This document shows positions 26,286 through 35,332 of a DNA stretch of 64,000 bases, piece after piece (the first letter of the stretch is position 1; every line of letters starts with the position of its first letter). The notes under the pieces are model-generated. The model searched no databases, was not told the DNA's origin, and worked only from the letters and a program-made list of their open reading frames with translations. The translations under genes were made by a program, and so were the position numbers. Source of the stretch: JANXMY01 sp965246745 (GTDB lineage Bacteria > Armatimonadota > Armatimonadia > Armatimonadales > Capsulimonadaceae); the NCBI GenBank assembly GCA_965246745.1, contig OZ251980.1, positions 2,108,001 to 2,172,000 of the forward strand, written 5' to 3'.

Positions 26286-26291
26286 TATACT
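26286..26291 (+). promoter_or_regulatory. -10 box, leaderless, of the YdcZ-type gene
   Basis: TATACT ends six bases before the ATG at 26298, and there is no ribosome site, so the mRNA should start at the A of ATG. Confidence 0.5.
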
Positions 26292-26297
26292 GCGCGT

Positions 26298-26747
26298 ATG
26301 CAACTGGGAATTGTGCTGCTGCTGATCTTGGGAGGAATGGGGCTGAGCCTGCAATCCGCCGTCAATGCCCGGCTGAAAGCGGCGGTCGAAGGGCCGGTCT
26401 TAAGTGCGCTGGTCTCGTTCGGGGTGGGGATCATGGCCCTGCTCGGGCTGGTGGCGTGGGGCGTTTTAGGCCGGGGCCGCCTGTCCGCATCTACGCTCAC
26501 GGACAACCCGTGGTGGATGTGGATCGGCGGCCTGTTCGGCGCGTTTTACGTCGTGCTGGCGGTTATCGGCGTCCCCAGGGTCGGCAGCGCGGTGGTGGTC
26601 GCCTGCGCCGTGTTCGGGCAGATCGCCGCCGCGCTGGTTTTGGACTCGTTCGGCTGGCTCGGCGTTCCCCGCACTCCCCTTAACGTCTGGCGCATTCTGG
26701 GCGCAGCGCTGCTGATGGGCGGCATGCTGCTTCTTCAAAAGAAATAG
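26298..26747 (+). CDS. YdcZ/DUF606-type DMT family transporter
   Basis: This 149-residue inner-membrane protein has about five membrane helices. The N-terminus (GMGLSLQSAVNARLKAAVEGPVLSALVSFGVG) and the WMWIGGLFGAFYVVLAV segment are typical of the DUF606/YdcZ half-size drug/metabolite transporter family, which usually works as a dimer. Substrate unknown. A -10 box six bases upstream suggests leaderless translation. A truncated copy of the first third lies at 19693. Confidence 0.85.
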   Translation: MQLGIVLLLILGGMGLSLQSAVNARLKAAVEGPVLSALVSFGVGIMALLGLVAWGVLGRGRLSASTLTDNPWWMWIGGLFGAFYVVLAVIGVPRVGSAVVVACAVFGQIAAALVLDSFGWLGVPRTPLNVWRILGAALLMGGMLLLQKK

Positions 26748-26780
26748 CCGCCCTCGGCGCTGCATTTCGGGGGCAGGCCG

Positions 26781-28415
26781 TCACCGCACCGTGAACGGCG
26801 TGATCGCGCTGTAGCTTTGAGCGGCGTTAAATACTGGCGTGGTCGCGCCGACTGTTTCGGTCTGGTCGGCGGCCGCCACGACGACGGCGTAGTAGGTCGC
26901 GCCGGCGGGCAGGGTCAGCGCCGCGCTGCTTGTACCCGCCGGGAACGGGGTCGGGCTGGAGCTGAACGGGCTGCTGCCGACGGTCGGGTACTGGGCGTAG
27001 ACGAAGATATAGTACTTGGTCGCGCCCGCCACCGGGGTCCACGACAGCGTGACCGGGCTGGAAACCGTCCCGCCCGACACCGGCGCGTTGACCGTCAGCG
27101 GCCCGAGCGGGGTGATCGTCACCGCCGGGGTCGAGATCATCGACTCCTGCCTTGTGGTCGAAACCGAGCTGACCGCGAAGTTGTAGGTCGTGCCGGCGGT
27201 GTAGTAGCTGGTGTTGGGGAAAGCCGAGTCGATCAAGTCGGAGGTCGCCGTGACCGCGACATAATAATTCGCCAGCGGGTCAACCAAAGAGTCACTGAAA
27301 TTGAAGTTCGATTCGCTGATTGGGTTGGCCGCCAGCGCCCCTGTCGAGCGGTAAATGTTGTACCCGGCCAGGTTGACATTCGTGGCCGCCGGGGGATTAA
27401 ACGCCAGGTCCACTTCCACGGCGTAGCCTGTGGCCGTGGCGCGGGACAACACGCGCTTGCCGAGGCCGGCGCGGCGCGATGCCCAGGCCGCATACGACGG
27501 CGACAGGGTGCGCCGCAGGGTCTCGTAGACGGTTCCCGAAACTGACGACCCGGACAGCAGGCGCGACTGAAGAGCGCTGCCGGTCAAGCCCGAAGCCGGC
27601 TGGGTGAATGCCTGCACCCCCGCCACGGTCGGCTGGTCGGCGGCGGCTGTCGCGCCGGACGCCAGCGGGGTCAGCGTGAAGTTCTGCGTGACCGTGCCGC
27701 CCGGCGAAACCGCGCCGGCCGGCAGCGTCACCGACTGGTTCGCCGCGCCCGCCGCCGAGGCCGTCATCAGCAGGCTGCCCGCCGGCAGGCCCGCCGCCGG
27801 GACATTGGGGATGACATACACGCCGCTTGCGTTGGTGAACGCCGCCAGCGACGAGTAATTGCCCGCGCTGGTATCGGTCGCCGTGTTCGGCACTGCTAGG
27901 TAGACGCCCGCCCCGGCCACCGGCTTGCCGCCGGCGTCCGAGACAATCCCCTGCACCGTCGCCTGCTGCCCGGCCGGAGACATAACAAGGTTGCCGTTCG
28001 AAGTCAGCGCGTTCGCTGTCGCCGCCACCTGCGTGCTGCCCGTGTACTGGACGCCGTTGACCGTGACCGTCGCCGATACTTTATGCACCGCTTCGGTGAG
28101 ATTGGTCAGCCGGTAGCCGCCGGTGCTGATGGTCGTCGTAATCTGCCCTCCGGTGTCCACCGAAATGCTGACGCCGGGCAGGCCCCGCCCGTTGAGGTCC
28201 GTCACCTTGCCCGCAATCTGCGCCGTCGCCGCCGTCCCCGTCGCGCTGGTATTGGTCCCCGTCGCCGTGCCCGTGCTCGTCGTGCCTGTCCCGACGGTAT
28301 TGCCGTTGCCGCCCCCGCCGCCGCACCCGGCCAGCAGCAGGCCCGGCAGGAGCAGCGCCGCGCCTCCCGCCGCGACCCGTTTGGGATATTTTTTGGGATA
28401 TTTTAGAGATGACAT
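26781..28415 (-). CDS. Secreted lipoprotein with carboxypeptidase-regulatory-like domains
   Basis: This 544-residue lipoprotein has a basic N-terminus, lipobox LLAGCGG and a low-complexity Thr/Gly linker. Two carboxypeptidase-regulatory-like beta domains follow (AQIAGKVTDLNGRGLPGVSISVD; ATVQGIVSDAGGKPVAGAGVYLAV), and the C-terminal part looks like fibronectin-type (VEVDLAFNPPAATNVNLAGYNIYRS; PVTLSWTPVAGATKYYIFVYA). It is probably a surface structural or binding protein. The ATG at 28415 follows AAAGG by about seven bases; one at 28430 is also possible. The codons after the start contain a short direct repeat (aatatcccaaa twice). Confidence 0.8.
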   Translation of the reverse strand: MSSLKYPKKYPKRVAAGGAALLLPGLLLAGCGGGGGNGNTVGTGTTSTGTATGTNTSATGTAATAQIAGKVTDLNGRGLPGVSISVDTGGQITTTISTGGYRLTNLTEAVHKVSATVTVNGVQYTGSTQVAATANALTSNGNLVMSPAGQQATVQGIVSDAGGKPVAGAGVYLAVPNTATDTSAGNYSSLAAFTNASGVYVIPNVPAAGLPAGSLLMTASAAGAANQSVTLPAGAVSPGGTVTQNFTLTPLASGATAAADQPTVAGVQAFTQPASGLTGSALQSRLLSGSSVSGTVYETLRRTLSPSYAAWASRRAGLGKRVLSRATATGYAVEVDLAFNPPAATNVNLAGYNIYRSTGALAANPISESNFNFSDSLVDPLANYYVAVTATSDLIDSAFPNTSYYTAGTTYNFAVSSVSTTRQESMISTPAVTITPLGPLTVNAPVSGGTVSSPVTLSWTPVAGATKYYIFVYAQYPTVGSSPFSSSPTPFPAGTSSAALTLPAGATYYAVVVAAADQTETVGATTPVFNAAQSYSAITPFTVR

Positions 28416-28446
28416 TTTGCTGCCTTTCATGGAAAACTGAGGTTAA

Positions 28447-28570
28447 GCACGCGAGGAAGTAAACTTCACTCGCTGATGAAAGTCGTCCTTCGGACGAAAG
28501 ATTTTTGTGCGCTGAGTTTTCCTCGTCCGCAGGACGGCCTCAGCAGCGAGCGGAGTTTACTTCCTCGCAC
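28447..28570. repeat. Palindrome of the GTCCTTCGGAC family
   Basis: Arms gcgaggaagtaaacttcact...gtccttcggacgaaag (28450-28500) and its imperfect reverse complement (28521-28567) are separated by about 20 bases. The same core occurs near 36095-36150, 51570-51710, 52199-52376 and 56834-56972. Confidence 0.85.
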
Positions 28571-28603
28571 TTTGCCGACGCGTAACGCCGCTTAAGAACT
28601 GAT

Positions 28604-28849
28604 GTTACGCAATGGCCTCCAGTTACGAGGGCGTGAACGCCCTCGCTAAGGCTTTATTGGGGTGGGGGGCGAGGACGCCAAGCCGCCACCTGCGTGGCGG
28701 AAGATGTAATTTGTATCCTATTCTTGTCCTAATCTTGATCTTATCCTATTCTTGTCCCTTACCCTCGGGACCTTAGCGCTTCGCTCCCCACCCCAATAAA
28801 ACCCTAGCGAGGGCGTTCACGCCCTCGTAACTGGAGGCCATTGCGTAAC
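28604..28849. repeat. Long inverted repeat, arms about 67 bp
   Basis: Arm gttacgcaatggcctccagt... (28604-28670) is matched by its reverse complement at 28782-28849 with few mismatches. The loop holds a small hairpin ccgccacctgcgtggcgg and a direct repeat of tatcctattcttgtcc (28715 and 28743). It lies next to the palindrome at 28447-28570 and ends about 14 bases before the csaB stop. No gene was seen in 28431-28862. Confidence 0.9.
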
Positions 28850-28862
28850 GCCGCTTAAAAAC

Positions 28863-29918
28863 TTACAGCCCCGCCGCCGCTTCGCAGCTTCGCCGCGCCT
28901 GCGCCCGCAAGCCCGGCAGCGCCGCCGCCAGCGCCTCGGCCCGCGCCCCGCGCTCCGCCCAAACACGCCCGACCATCTCCGCCAGAACTTCGGCCTTCGG
29001 GGCGCTGAGGTCGTACACCGCGTCGCCCTGCCCCGACGCCGTCATAAACGCCGTCACTTTCGGGTCATACGACAGCGCCGCCGACGGCACCCCGGCGGCG
29101 GCGGCAAGGATCAGCGCATGGAGCCGCATCCCCACCATCATATCACATCCGGCAATGCTTCGCAAGAGCGGCTCAAGGCCGCCGGGTTCAAGCCGCTCGG
29201 CAGGCGGCCCGCCCCGCCGCCCCCACTCGGCGGCAAACTGCGCCGCCGCCGCGCCGTCGCTTTCCGGCTGCATCGCCAGCAGGCGCGGCGTCTGCCCCGC
29301 CAGGCTCCTAAAACACGCGGCGGCGGCTTCCGCGCCGAGGCTTTCCTGCCCCTGCCAGGGCCGCAGCGCCACCCCGAAGCCGCCCGCTTTGGGAACAGCC
29401 CCCGGTGACAGCAGCAGCGCGGGGTCGGCCGTGACTTCCAGCGGCGGGCGCGAAACCCCAATGTTCCGCAGTAATTGGGCCGAGTCGGGGTCCCGCACGG
29501 TGATAAAATTCAATTTGTTCGCGACCGCCGCAACCAAGCGGCGCGACCGGGGCCGGGTCAGCGGCCCGATCCCCTGCGCGATAAACATCGTCTTTTTGCC
29601 GAGCGCCTGCGCCAGCCGGACCACAGCCAGATAATAAAAAATCCCGTGCGCCGAAGTCACGTCTTGCAGCAGGCTGCCGCCGCCGGACAAAAACGTGTCG
29701 CACCGGGCCGTCGCCCGCAGCAGCGCCGCCGGGCGGTAACGGTCCGCCGCCTCGATCCCGTGCATCCGCCGCGTTTCGCTTGGGTTTCCCGACAGCGCGG
29801 CGACGTAAAGCTCGCCGGCCGGCGCAATCTCCCGAAAGCCCTGCGCCAGCCCGGCCAAAACCGCCTCGTCCCCGGCATTGCCGTAGCCGTAGTACCCCGA
29901 CAGCAGCAGCCGCTTCAT
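28863..29918 (-). CDS. csaB: CsaB-type polysaccharide pyruvyl transferase
   Basis: This 351-residue enzyme matches CsaB: LLLSGYYGYGNAGDEAVL at the N-terminus, FLSGGGSLLQDVTS, KKTMFIAQGIGPL, and a C-terminal MVGMRLHALILAAAAGVPSAALSYDPKV. CsaB adds pyruvate ketal groups to a secondary cell wall polysaccharide, which anchors S-layer proteins with SLH domains. It is the last gene of the minus-strand envelope operon and follows the DUF5693 gene by 18 bases, a pairing also seen in Firmicutes and Armatimonadota. No SLH protein lies in the window. Confidence 0.9.
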   Translation of the reverse strand: MKRLLLSGYYGYGNAGDEAVLAGLAQGFREIAPAGELYVAALSGNPSETRRMHGIEAADRYRPAALLRATARCDTFLSGGGSLLQDVTSAHGIFYYLAVVRLAQALGKKTMFIAQGIGPLTRPRSRRLVAAVANKLNFITVRDPDSAQLLRNIGVSRPPLEVTADPALLLSPGAVPKAGGFGVALRPWQGQESLGAEAAAACFRSLAGQTPRLLAMQPESDGAAAAQFAAEWGRRGGPPAERLEPGGLEPLLRSIAGCDMMVGMRLHALILAAAAGVPSAALSYDPKVTAFMTASGQGDAVYDLSAPKAEVLAEMVGRVWAERGARAEALAAALPGLRAQARRSCEAAAGL

Positions 29919-29936
29919 GCCAAGTTCATTCCAAGT

Positions 29937-31904
29937 TTATTCCAAGATTTCCAGGCGCGTCGCTTTGGGAGTCCGCGCCGCCGCCGTCCACAGCAGCGCC
30001 CCGAACACCGCGCCGAGCGCCCAGCCGAGGAGGCCGCGCCCCGCGGACACCAAAAGCGGCGTGTGCAGATGGCAGAACGTGTCCAAAAGCGACGACTGCC
30101 CAATCGCGCCGACCACCAAAAGCGGCAGAACCCAGTGGGGAAAGCGCTTCGACGCCGCCGCCGCCAGGCCCGCAAACAGCGCCGGATGGCCCAGCAAAAA
30201 CTCTTTAGTCCGGGGCCGGACAAACAAATACTTGTCCAGCAGCGCCCGCGTTTTCAGCTCCGATGCCGAGACCCCCACGCCGGGGTCATTCCCGCTGCGG
30301 GCCACAAACAGCGCCAGCGCGACCAGCGCGGCGATCCCAATCACCACCTGCCCGGTCAGCAAAGGCCGGTCCGCCAATCCCCGCAGGCTGCCCGCAATCA
30401 CTTCCCGCCGCGCCGCCCAGCCCGCGCGGGGCGGCAGGGCCGCCAGCCCGAGACCGTAAAACGCCGCCGTCAGCGCTACCGGCGTCACCAGCACCAGCTT
30501 GACCCCGAGAAACGCATCCACTTTGAGTAAAAACAATCGCCCGGCCAGCAGCCCCACGGTCAGCAGAATGCCGATCACGGTCACGCCCGTCATCTGCGCG
30601 TAGGCCGCCAGCGCCCGGCGCAGCACTTGGCCGCTTGAAGCGCCCGGCGCGACGCGCGGCAGGGAAATCGCGCACAAGCCCAGGGTGGGGAAGACGCAGG
30701 CCGATACCAATGCCAACAGCTCCCGGCCCTTCGGCGTCGTCCCCGGCGCGGCCAGCCCGAGCGCCAGCGCGAGGCCGACAACCGACGCAATCACCAGCGC
30801 CCGGCCCGCGATGCCCGTGAAGACCCGCAGCAGCAAAAGCGTCCCGCCGAGAACGCCCAGCGCCATCAGGACGCGCAGGACAAGGCCCGGCTTCGGGTCG
30901 TCGGTATACGGGTGCGCCGGACCGTCGCCGACCGTCAATCGCGCCTCCTGCATCCCTTTGACGATTTTGCCGACAAAGGCCGTGTTGGCGTCCAGCACGT
31001 CGGCGTTGTGCGCCAGGCCCGACGTAAACAAGCGCACATAGCAGACCCGGATGTTGCGCTCTTTTGCGGCCCGCACAAACCGCTCGGTCGCCGTCGGCTC
31101 GTCCATCGTGCCCATCTCGTCCGCGCCGATGGAATGCACCCGCACCGTCTCCGCGTCGGCCTGCCGCGACAAATCCTCGTCGCCCAGGGTCTTGCCCAGC
31201 TCCACCGAGCCGTACACCAGCCGATTGGCTGCCAGCGCCGACGCGGTCGCCCCGATCAAAGCCCGGTTGCCGAGCACGGCGCTTCCAGCAAAGATCACCG
31301 ACCCGATCCCCGCCGGTCCCGCGCACTGCCGCCGGGTCTGCGCCAGCTCCCAGGGAATGTTCTGCGCCGTGACCCCCGTGAAGTTGACCAGCCGGGGCGC
31401 AACCAAAAGTTTGTTGCGCTTGATCGTGCTCACCGTCGCCGTGTCCAGCCCGATGGGCACCGATGAAAACTGCGGCCACGGCGCAGCCACCGTCAGCCCG
31501 CTTGGGCCGTCCGGCACAGCAGCCAGGCCCGGCGCTTTGTGCGCCAGCATCTCCACCACCCGCGCCCGCTGCCCCGGAAAGCCCGGCGCAAACTGAATCG
31601 CCGTGGTGTTCCCCGCCCGCGTGTACGACAAAATACCGTTGGCGTTCAGCGATGCCGGCGTGTCTTCGGTCACAGCCACGGTGGTGATGCCCGCCTGCCG
31701 AAGCTGGGTCAGCACATCGTCCACCTGCCGAGCCGTCGTGTTCGCCAGCGCCTGCGCGTCGCTGTAGTCCACCACAAGCTCGACACGCCGGTTCCGGGCT
31801 TCGGCTTTCCAGCGATGCGCCGCCGAAACAGCGGCCCCGGCGAGGCCGAGGGTGATCAAAACAGTCAGCAGAAAGTTGACGGGCAGTGAATTGGATTTGG
31901 TCAA
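29937..31904 (-). CDS. DUF5693 multi-pass membrane protein
   Basis: This 655-residue protein has one N-terminal membrane helix, a large external domain of about 300 residues (starting VELVVDYSDAQALA, with LRQAGITTVAVTEDT and VRVHSIGADEMGTM) and a C-terminal half with roughly eight membrane helices. The layout and the partner csaB fit the DUF5693 family. A role in moving or modifying secondary wall polymer is likely from the gene pair, but no reaction is known. The external domain resembles a TIM-barrel-like fold seen in other DUF5693 proteins. Confidence 0.8.
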   Translation of the reverse strand: MTKSNSLPVNFLLTVLITLGLAGAAVSAAHRWKAEARNRRVELVVDYSDAQALANTTARQVDDVLTQLRQAGITTVAVTEDTPASLNANGILSYTRAGNTTAIQFAPGFPGQRARVVEMLAHKAPGLAAVPDGPSGLTVAAPWPQFSSVPIGLDTATVSTIKRNKLLVAPRLVNFTGVTAQNIPWELAQTRRQCAGPAGIGSVIFAGSAVLGNRALIGATASALAANRLVYGSVELGKTLGDEDLSRQADAETVRVHSIGADEMGTMDEPTATERFVRAAKERNIRVCYVRLFTSGLAHNADVLDANTAFVGKIVKGMQEARLTVGDGPAHPYTDDPKPGLVLRVLMALGVLGGTLLLLRVFTGIAGRALVIASVVGLALALGLAAPGTTPKGRELLALVSACVFPTLGLCAISLPRVAPGASSGQVLRRALAAYAQMTGVTVIGILLTVGLLAGRLFLLKVDAFLGVKLVLVTPVALTAAFYGLGLAALPPRAGWAARREVIAGSLRGLADRPLLTGQVVIGIAALVALALFVARSGNDPGVGVSASELKTRALLDKYLFVRPRTKEFLLGHPALFAGLAAAASKRFPHWVLPLLVVGAIGQSSLLDTFCHLHTPLLVSAGRGLLGWALGAVFGALLWTAAARTPKATRLEILE

Positions 31905-31922
31905 AAGAGTTCTCAGAACGGG

Positions 31923-32372
31923 TCAGTTCGGCGGCGGGGGCGGCCAGCCGCCGCCGGGCGGAGGCGGCGCGGGCGGCTGACTGCCGGGCGGAGGCGGAGG
32001 CCATTGCCCGGCGGGCGGCGGATACTGCCCGCCCGGCGGGGGCGGCCACTGCCCCGGCGGCGGGTATTGCCCCGGCGGGGGCGGGTATTGCCCATACGGC
32101 AGCGCGGCAGGCGGCGCGGGGCGGCGCGTTCCCGGCAAAAAGCCGGTCACCGTGCCGGCAACCGCCGCCGCCACCGTTCCCAGAAACACCAGCGTGCCGT
32201 ACTTCTGGAAAAACAGCGTCGAGGCCGTCCGGCCCGCCTCCGCGCCGCTGCTGTAGCTCGGCGTCCCGGAAACATGAGCGCCGGCGATCCCGCCGATAAT
32301 CGCCCCAATCAAAAAGCTGCCGGCAATCCAAATCACGAAAAACCAGACGATCCCCATCAAAACGCGTTTCAT
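31923..32372 (-). CDS. Membrane protein with Pro-rich repeat tail
   Basis: This 149-residue protein has two membrane segments (VWFFVIWIAGSFLIGAIIGGIAG; LVFLGTVAAAVAGTVTGFL) and a cytoplasmic or external C-terminal tail of about 60 residues made almost only of Pro, Gly, Gln and Trp (repeats such as GQYPPPPGQYPPP and GQWPPPP). Such tails bind SH3- or WW-like partners in eukaryotes, while in bacteria they are mostly found in envelope proteins of unknown role. Co-transcribed with rhomboid (10 bases upstream) and DUF5693 (18 bases downstream). Confidence 0.65.
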   Translation of the reverse strand: MKRVLMGIVWFFVIWIAGSFLIGAIIGGIAGAHVSGTPSYSSGAEAGRTASTLFFQKYGTLVFLGTVAAAVAGTVTGFLPGTRRPAPPAALPYGQYPPPPGQYPPPGQWPPPPGGQYPPPAGQWPPPPPGSQPPAPPPPGGGWPPPPPN

Positions 32373-32382
32373 TGGTGTTTTC

Positions 32383-33183
32383 CTATCTGCGGGCCGGCCC
32401 CGGCAGCGACGCCGCCAGCTTGCGCCCCCCGAGCAGAGAAATCAGCAGCATGCCCGCGAAAAAGCCGCCGATATGCGCGAAATGCGCGACCCCGCCGGAC
32501 CCCCTCGCGCCGAGGCCCGCCACGCCTTGAAAAACGTTCAGCACAATCCACAGCAAAAGCACCCAGTACGCGCGGACTTCCGCCAGAAACGCAATGAAAA
32601 TCGGCACAATCGCCAGCACGCGGGCATTCGGATACAGCACAAAGTATGCGCCCAGCACCCCGGCAATCGCCCCCGACGCTCCCACATTCGGAATCAGCGA
32701 GTTCGGACTGATCGCAATCTGCGCCGCCGACGCCGCAACCCCGCAGGCGAGGTAAAACAGCACAAAGCGCCCCCGCCCGAGCACATCCTCGACATTGTTG
32801 CCGAAAATCCACAAATACAGCATGTTGCCGCCGAGATGCAGCAGCCCGGCGTGCATAAACATCGAGGTAAACAGCGTCAGCCACACCGGATGCGGGCTGA
32901 GGCCGTAGTAAATCTCGCGCGGTCCCAGCGTCACCGCCGCACCCGGCGGCACAGGAAGCAGCGTCACCTGCCCGCTCGGCCCAATCTGCCCGACCACGTT
33001 GTTTAAATCAATGCCGTGCGTGATCTCATACGGCACCAGCGCCCACGCGCTTTCAAGCGGCAGGGTCTGCTGCCCAAAATAAACCAGGCCGTTCAAGGCG
33101 AGGAGTAAAAGCGTCATCAGCGGAAACGACCGCGTCGGCTGATTGTCGTGCAGGGGGATCAAAAAACACGCTCCGGCCTCCAT
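32383..33183 (-). CDS. Rhomboid family intramembrane serine protease
   Basis: This 266-residue protein cleaves within membrane helices. The catalytic serine is in GASGAIAGV (S170) and the histidine in AHIGGFF (H237). The HxxxN-like oxyanion residues are in HLGGNMLYLW. It has six or seven membrane segments, with an unusual loop of about 45 residues between the first and second helices. It heads the operon with the Pro-rich protein, DUF5693 and CsaB, so a role in envelope maturation is plausible. Substrate unknown. Confidence 0.9.
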   Translation of the reverse strand: MEAGACFLIPLHDNQPTRSFPLMTLLLLALNGLVYFGQQTLPLESAWALVPYEITHGIDLNNVVGQIGPSGQVTLLPVPPGAAVTLGPREIYYGLSPHPVWLTLFTSMFMHAGLLHLGGNMLYLWIFGNNVEDVLGRGRFVLFYLACGVAASAAQIAISPNSLIPNVGASGAIAGVLGAYFVLYPNARVLAIVPIFIAFLAEVRAYWVLLLWIVLNVFQGVAGLGARGSGGVAHFAHIGGFFAGMLLISLLGGRKLAASLPGPARR

Positions 33184-33285
33184 TATAGCCGACGCGATTG
33201 CGGGAAGTCAATTCGGCGGCTGCCCCTGCAACTTTTCCCGCGCCGCCGTGTCTTTCTCACTATTCCGCCGACAAGGAGACCGTTC

Positions 33286-34719
33286 ATGCCCCGCTTTCTG
33301 CCGCTGACTGCCGCCGCCGCTCTGCTTTTGCCCGCCGCCTGTGCCCACGCCGCGCCGCTGCCGCCGTTTGCGCCGAACCTCCCGGCGTACCTTCGCGCCT
33401 TGAACAAGTCCCATGACCCTGCCGCAAAAGCGCTTCGCGCCCGCATTGCGTCCGGCCCCGCCGACCTCGCCCGCGAGCGCATTCTGACTGAAAAAGACGG
33501 CATCCCGACCCGCGCCGGCCGGCTTGTCCAAGCCGTGCCCCCGGCAGGCCAAAACGCCGCCCCGCTGTACGCCGCGCTCGACGATCTGCGGCGCCACTCG
33601 CAGCCCTATTTAACAACGCCCGCCAACTCCCTCAGTCTGCGCTACACTTACACGCCCGCCCAGCTTGACGCGGTGCGTCAAACCGTCGCGTCCCGCCCGG
33701 ACATCTTGACCCTGCTCCATCAAGCCGTCGCCACGCCGCTGTGCGTTTTCCCCGACACGCCCGGCTCGCCCTTCAGCTTCCCGCCCGAGTACGCCGGAAT
33801 GCGCGAAAACGCGCGGGAATTGCGGGCTGAAAGCACGCTGCTGGCGTTCAGCGGCAAGTACCCCGAGGCCGCCGCCAATCAGATGCTCGGCTTTCGCTTA
33901 GTCGCCCACACCGCCGCCCGGCCCAAGCTGATCGGCTTTCTAGTCGGCTCGGCGCTTGATGCCGCTGCCGTCAGCAGCTTGCAGGATATTCTCGCCCAAG
34001 CCGGGCCGGATGCCGACCTCGACAGCCGCGTTTCCGCCGGCCTGCTCGCGCTGCCGCCGTTGTCCCTGCGCCACGCCCTCAGCGGCGCTCCTGCGGATGC
34101 CGACGCCGAATTTGCACGGCTGCGCTCGGCCAAGCCCGCCGATTTCGCCGCGCTGTTCTCGGAGCCGGGCACGGACGCCGCGCCGTCCGCCGCGCCGTCC
34201 GCCGCCGGGTTCACGCCTGCCGAGCAAAAACAAATCGGCCTGCTGCTTGATGCCGCCGAAGCCGACTACCTGGCCCAAATGCGTCCCCTCATCGCCGCCG
34301 CCGACGACCCCCAGGCCCGCCGCGTCGTTTTCGCGGCGGCGCTGGCCCGCGCCCGCGCGGACGGCGACGACCCCATCCGCCTGATTTCCGCCCGGCTAAA
34401 CCCGCTTTCTGCCGTTGACAGCTTCGACCAGCAGGCCGACCGCGTCCAAGCCCGCCGCCGCGTCGCCGCCGCCGGGGCGTTTATGCTCGCCGCCAAAGCG
34501 AAGACCGGCGCGTTCCCGTCGGCGCTGCCCTCCGAGTTCAGCGACCCGTTTACGAATAAGCCGCTCGGCTGCCGCTTGGAAGGTGCCGGCTTTGTCGTTT
34601 ACAGCGCCGGCCCCGGCGGGACATTTGACGGCGGCCGTCCGGGCGCTGCCGTGCCCTCGACCGAAAGCGCCTTTCGGTATCCGCTTGTGACTGTGCCCGT
34701 GCCGGCGGCGGCACTGTAG
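33286..34719 (+). CDS. Secreted hypothetical protein with pseudopilin-like C-terminal segment
   Basis: Function unknown; 477 residues. An AAGGAG site lies before the ATG at 33286, and an export signal (MPRFLPLTAAAALLLPAACAHA) follows. The middle part is helical with Ala-rich stretches. The C-terminus contains TGAFPSALPSEFSDPFTNKPLG and GFVVYSAGPGGTFDGG, which resembles the DPF..PL...SxGPDG tail found in type II secretion pseudopilins and in secreted proteins of planctomycetes and armatimonads. Alone between the rhomboid operon (divergent) and the gene at 34758. Confidence 0.6.
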   Translation: MPRFLPLTAAAALLLPAACAHAAPLPPFAPNLPAYLRALNKSHDPAAKALRARIASGPADLARERILTEKDGIPTRAGRLVQAVPPAGQNAAPLYAALDDLRRHSQPYLTTPANSLSLRYTYTPAQLDAVRQTVASRPDILTLLHQAVATPLCVFPDTPGSPFSFPPEYAGMRENARELRAESTLLAFSGKYPEAAANQMLGFRLVAHTAARPKLIGFLVGSALDAAAVSSLQDILAQAGPDADLDSRVSAGLLALPPLSLRHALSGAPADADAEFARLRSAKPADFAALFSEPGTDAAPSAAPSAAGFTPAEQKQIGLLLDAAEADYLAQMRPLIAAADDPQARRVVFAAALARARADGDDPIRLISARLNPLSAVDSFDQQADRVQARRRVAAAGAFMLAAKAKTGAFPSALPSEFSDPFTNKPLGCRLEGAGFVVYSAGPGGTFDGGRPGAAVPSTESAFRYPLVTVPVPAAAL

Positions 34720-34745
34720 TGACGGATTTCACTCGCCAAATATGC

Positions 34746-34751
34746 TAAAAT
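34746..34751 (+). promoter_or_regulatory. -10 box, leaderless
   Basis: TAAAAT ends six bases before the ATG at 34758 with no ribosome site between. A TATGCT directly before it is an alternative. Confidence 0.5.
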
Positions 34752-34757
34752 AGCCCT

Positions 34758-35315
34758 ATGGCCCAGGACTTCCACCCGGCAGAGACCCTCCCGCCCCGCG
34801 CCCAGCGGATGACGGCCGACGAATCCCGCGCCGTCATCGCCTTGTGGCAGCAGGAGCGCATCGAAGCGACCGGCCTCACCGACCGCCCCGCCGTTCCCGA
34901 TGTCGCCGAGGGCCTCGATATTTCCGCCGAAGATGTGGAGCGGCTTCTCGCGGAAGTCCGAGCAAGGCGGCTGGAAGAGGAACAGGCTCTCTTTGCCGAG
35001 CGGGAAGCAGTAAGGGCGAAGCGGCGTCTTGCCGAAGAACAAGCGAGATTGGCGGAAGTTCGGCGACAAAGAGTTCAAGTCCAGCAGCAGCGAGCATCTC
35101 GCATCGAACAATCGCCGCTGCATTCTCGCTGGGTAGAAGTGAGGCCCGGTGTATGGGAAGATGCCGAACTGGAAGCCTTGATCGCTAATCAGCCCCCTAC
35201 GGCTAGATTTGCTAAAGCGTTGCTTAGGGTCGTCTTTTTGCTGCTGACTCTGGGACTTGTCATGTCGCCAATTATTTACATCCTCGTTCTCACTATACGC
35301 CAAATGTTCCACTGA
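34758..35315 (+). CDS. Coiled-coil protein with C-terminal membrane anchor
   Basis: Function unknown; 185 residues. Residues about 18-60 (ADESRAVIALWQQERIEATGL, then DVAEGLDISAEDVERLLAEVR) resemble a small helical, HTH-like module. A strongly charged coiled coil follows (LEEEQALFAEREAVRAKRRLAEEQ). The C-terminus is a membrane helix (VVFLLLTLGLVMSPIIYILVL), giving a tail-anchored layout. It is followed after 17 bases by the HAS-barrel gene and may form an operon with it. Confidence 0.65.
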   Translation: MAQDFHPAETLPPRAQRMTADESRAVIALWQQERIEATGLTDRPAVPDVAEGLDISAEDVERLLAEVRARRLEEEQALFAEREAVRAKRRLAEEQARLAEVRRQRVQVQQQRASRIEQSPLHSRWVEVRPGVWEDAELEALIANQPPTARFAKALLRVVFLLLTLGLVMSPIIYILVLTIRQMFH

Positions 35316-35332
35316 GCAAGAGCAACCTGTCC

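Noticed and set aside
28447..28849. CRISPR array
   Set aside because: The repeats are inverted and of unequal length, without regular spacers, and no cas gene is near. No CRISPR was seen anywhere in the window.
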